Source: Thalassoglobus neptunius
Lineage (GTDB): Bacteria; Planctomycetota; Planctomycetia; Planctomycetales; Planctomycetaceae
Direction: 5' to 3'
Assembly (NCBI RefSeq): GCF_007859735.1
Contig: NZ_SIHI01000001.1
Coordinates: 1,508,251-1,572,250, forward strand
DNA: 64,000 nt
A program made the translations under genes and the position numbers. A model generated the notes under the pieces. The model ran no database searches, had not been told where the DNA came from, and was given only the letters and a program-made list of their open reading frames with translations. Below, piece by piece: positions 62,965-64,000 of the stretch. The first letter of the stretch is position 1, and every line of letters begins with the position of its first letter.

Positions 62965-63957
62965 CTATCGCGAAAGTTCAATTCCGTGCGCACGAACACG
63001 GTCTTCGATTTTCTGAATGTCGGCCTGCTCTCCCGGTTTGACGAAATCCATTTCGTCGAGATACCAGATTTCTGCGTACGACGCACTTTCCCCCGGCGAC
63101 GTCAGCTGCCGAGGACCGATCGGTTCGAGTTCGACCATTTCGTTATCCGGATACCAGATGGATGTCGTCAGCCCCGCAACCTCGTTGTAAACATCATTCG
63201 GATCGACTCGAAAGCGTTTCGTAAACAACAAGTCGTTCGGACTCAAATAGGTGAACCAGCCTGCCGTCGAATCCATTCCAAGCTTCGGAAACTGCGGCGG
63301 TCCGGTGATTTCCAGATAGTTGCCGCGAATCGTGATCATGGGATCTTCTGGACGAAAGTGAAGAAGCCCTCGGCCTTCCCCCATGACATACGAGTTCGGG
63401 TATTTGGAAAAGCCTTCCAGGGGCAACAGCACAATCCCGCGACCAACAGCAAACGTGCGGCTCCAATGGCACCACGGTTTCTGTTCATCGGATTCGTTGT
63501 GAATCGTTTGAACGACTTTCAGCTCCGTCGATTCGGGGCTCAGTGTGAACTCGCGAGTCAATCTGACTCCGGTCGCTGGATCGAATTGACTGGTCAGACG
63601 CGCAGAATATGGCCCAGTGATCTCCGCCTCCCACGCACCGGCCCACAAGAGGTTTCTTCGGGGAATAATATGTTCCGGACCAATGTCGAATCGGCCGCCG
63701 GTCATTCCACTTCCGTTTGTCCCTGAGACTCCAGCATCTTTTGGATTCAGGTAGATGACGTTCTTTCCGTTCAGGCTGTATTCCAGCACTCGCCCTCCTG
63801 CCTGATGGCACAGGACGACGCGTGCAACGTCGTTCTCGAGTGCAACGCAGTCCTGATAGCCGAAGAAGTCGACCCGTTTTGTCCCTTCCGGCAGTTCGGC
63901 ATGAGAAAGCTTGATTTGTCCGAAGACGATCAACACAACGAGAATGACACGGACCAT
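62965..63957 (-). CDS. DUF4380-like secreted protein
   Basis: This 330-residue exported protein has a signal peptide (VRVILVVLIVFGQIKLSHA, about 2-20). Two beta-sandwich halves resemble the galactose-mutarotase-like fold of DUF4380: VLCHQAGGRVLEYSLNGKNV, GGRFDIGPEHIIPRRNLLWA, ARLTSQFDPATGVRLTREFT and KPWCHWSRTFAVGRG. The function is probably carbohydrate binding. ATG 63957 has GGAAG upstream and gives a normal signal peptide; ATG 63990 is the alternative. The gene ends at the window edge side but is complete. Confidence 0.75.
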   Translation of the reverse strand: MVRVILVVLIVFGQIKLSHAELPEGTKRVDFFGYQDCVALENDVARVVLCHQAGGRVLEYSLNGKNVIYLNPKDAGVSGTNGSGMTGGRFDIGPEHIIPRRNLLWAGAWEAEITGPYSARLTSQFDPATGVRLTREFTLSPESTELKVVQTIHNESDEQKPWCHWSRTFAVGRGIVLLPLEGFSKYPNSYVMGEGRGLLHFRPEDPMITIRGNYLEITGPPQFPKLGMDSTAGWFTYLSPNDLLFTKRFRVDPNDVYNEVAGLTTSIWYPDNEMVELEPIGPRQLTSPGESASYAEIWYLDEMDFVKPGEQADIQKIEDRVRAHGIELSR

Positions 63958-64000
63958 GACGATTCTTCCGGTTTGAGTGTGCCTCAGCATCGACTTATCA

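Overview
The window looks like a chromosomal segment of a planctomycete (Planctomycetota, probably the Planctomycetaceae). This is inferred from gene content. It carries a YdjY-domain protein, DUF1080 and ThuA modules, a class I small basic protein of the Chlamydiae/Verrucomicrobia/Planctomycetes type, a DUF2079 membrane protein, an EboE homologue, a secreted prenyltransferase-repeat protein, and several signal-peptide or lipoprotein hypotheticals. Genes sit singly or in short operons on both strands, as is usual in that phylum.

Layout. 1-5.6 kb is the mobile part. A tRNA-Arg(ACG) is followed by a tyrosine recombinase, a convergent excisionase-like gene, and an intact IS21-family element (istA/istB, 34-bp inverted repeats). 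About 200 bp past the IS lies a 3' half of a tRNA-Thr gene, probably an attachment-site scar. 5.7-12 kb holds a glycerate 2-kinase, a membrane protein ending in a secretin-type STN domain, a small Tyr-rich exported protein with tandem terminators, an M28 peptidase and an HD-domain protein. 12-22.3 kb holds a DUF309/LON-domain operon, endonuclease III, a large LplT-PlsC-acyl-CoA synthetase fusion, a MobA-like nucleotidyltransferase, a degenerate AAA-like protein, and an ApbE protein fused to an NqrM-like tail.

22.3-23.2 kb has no convincing gene. 23.2-32.6 kb holds a zinc-ribbon protein, a cold-shock protein, two paralogous lipoproteins with DUF2752, the small basic protein, EboE, and an ECF sigma/anti-sigma/collagen-like operon. 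It ends with an ABC ATPase translationally overlapping a membrane-anchored protein. 32.6-41.4 kb is a minus-strand block: DUF2079, DUF1080-ThuA, citrate synthase, isochorismatase-ThuA, and a PP2C phosphatase with an overlapping Ser/Thr kinase. 41.8-64 kb holds a class III aminotransferase and prenyltransferase-repeat pair, DNA polymerase I, RtcB, a C26-type amidotransferase that has lost its nucleophile, LutB, a DUF59/cyclophilin pair, a zinc-ribbon/trypsin/WD40 chimera, TerC, an epimerase, DUF2817, an SGNH hydrolase, RodA, SixA and a DUF4380-like protein.

The most unusual signals are these: a roughly 100-bp dispersed intergenic repeat (three solid copies, two weaker); the ApbE-NqrM fusion, which joins two maturation factors of the Na+-translocating NADH:quinone reductase in one polypeptide; the three-gene sigma operon ending in a membrane protein with collagen-like Gly-X-Y triplets; and the ABC ATPase coupled to a possible nuclease-fold membrane protein. 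I did not see a CRISPR array, an rRNA operon or a prophage. All family names come from reading motifs by eye; no database search was run.
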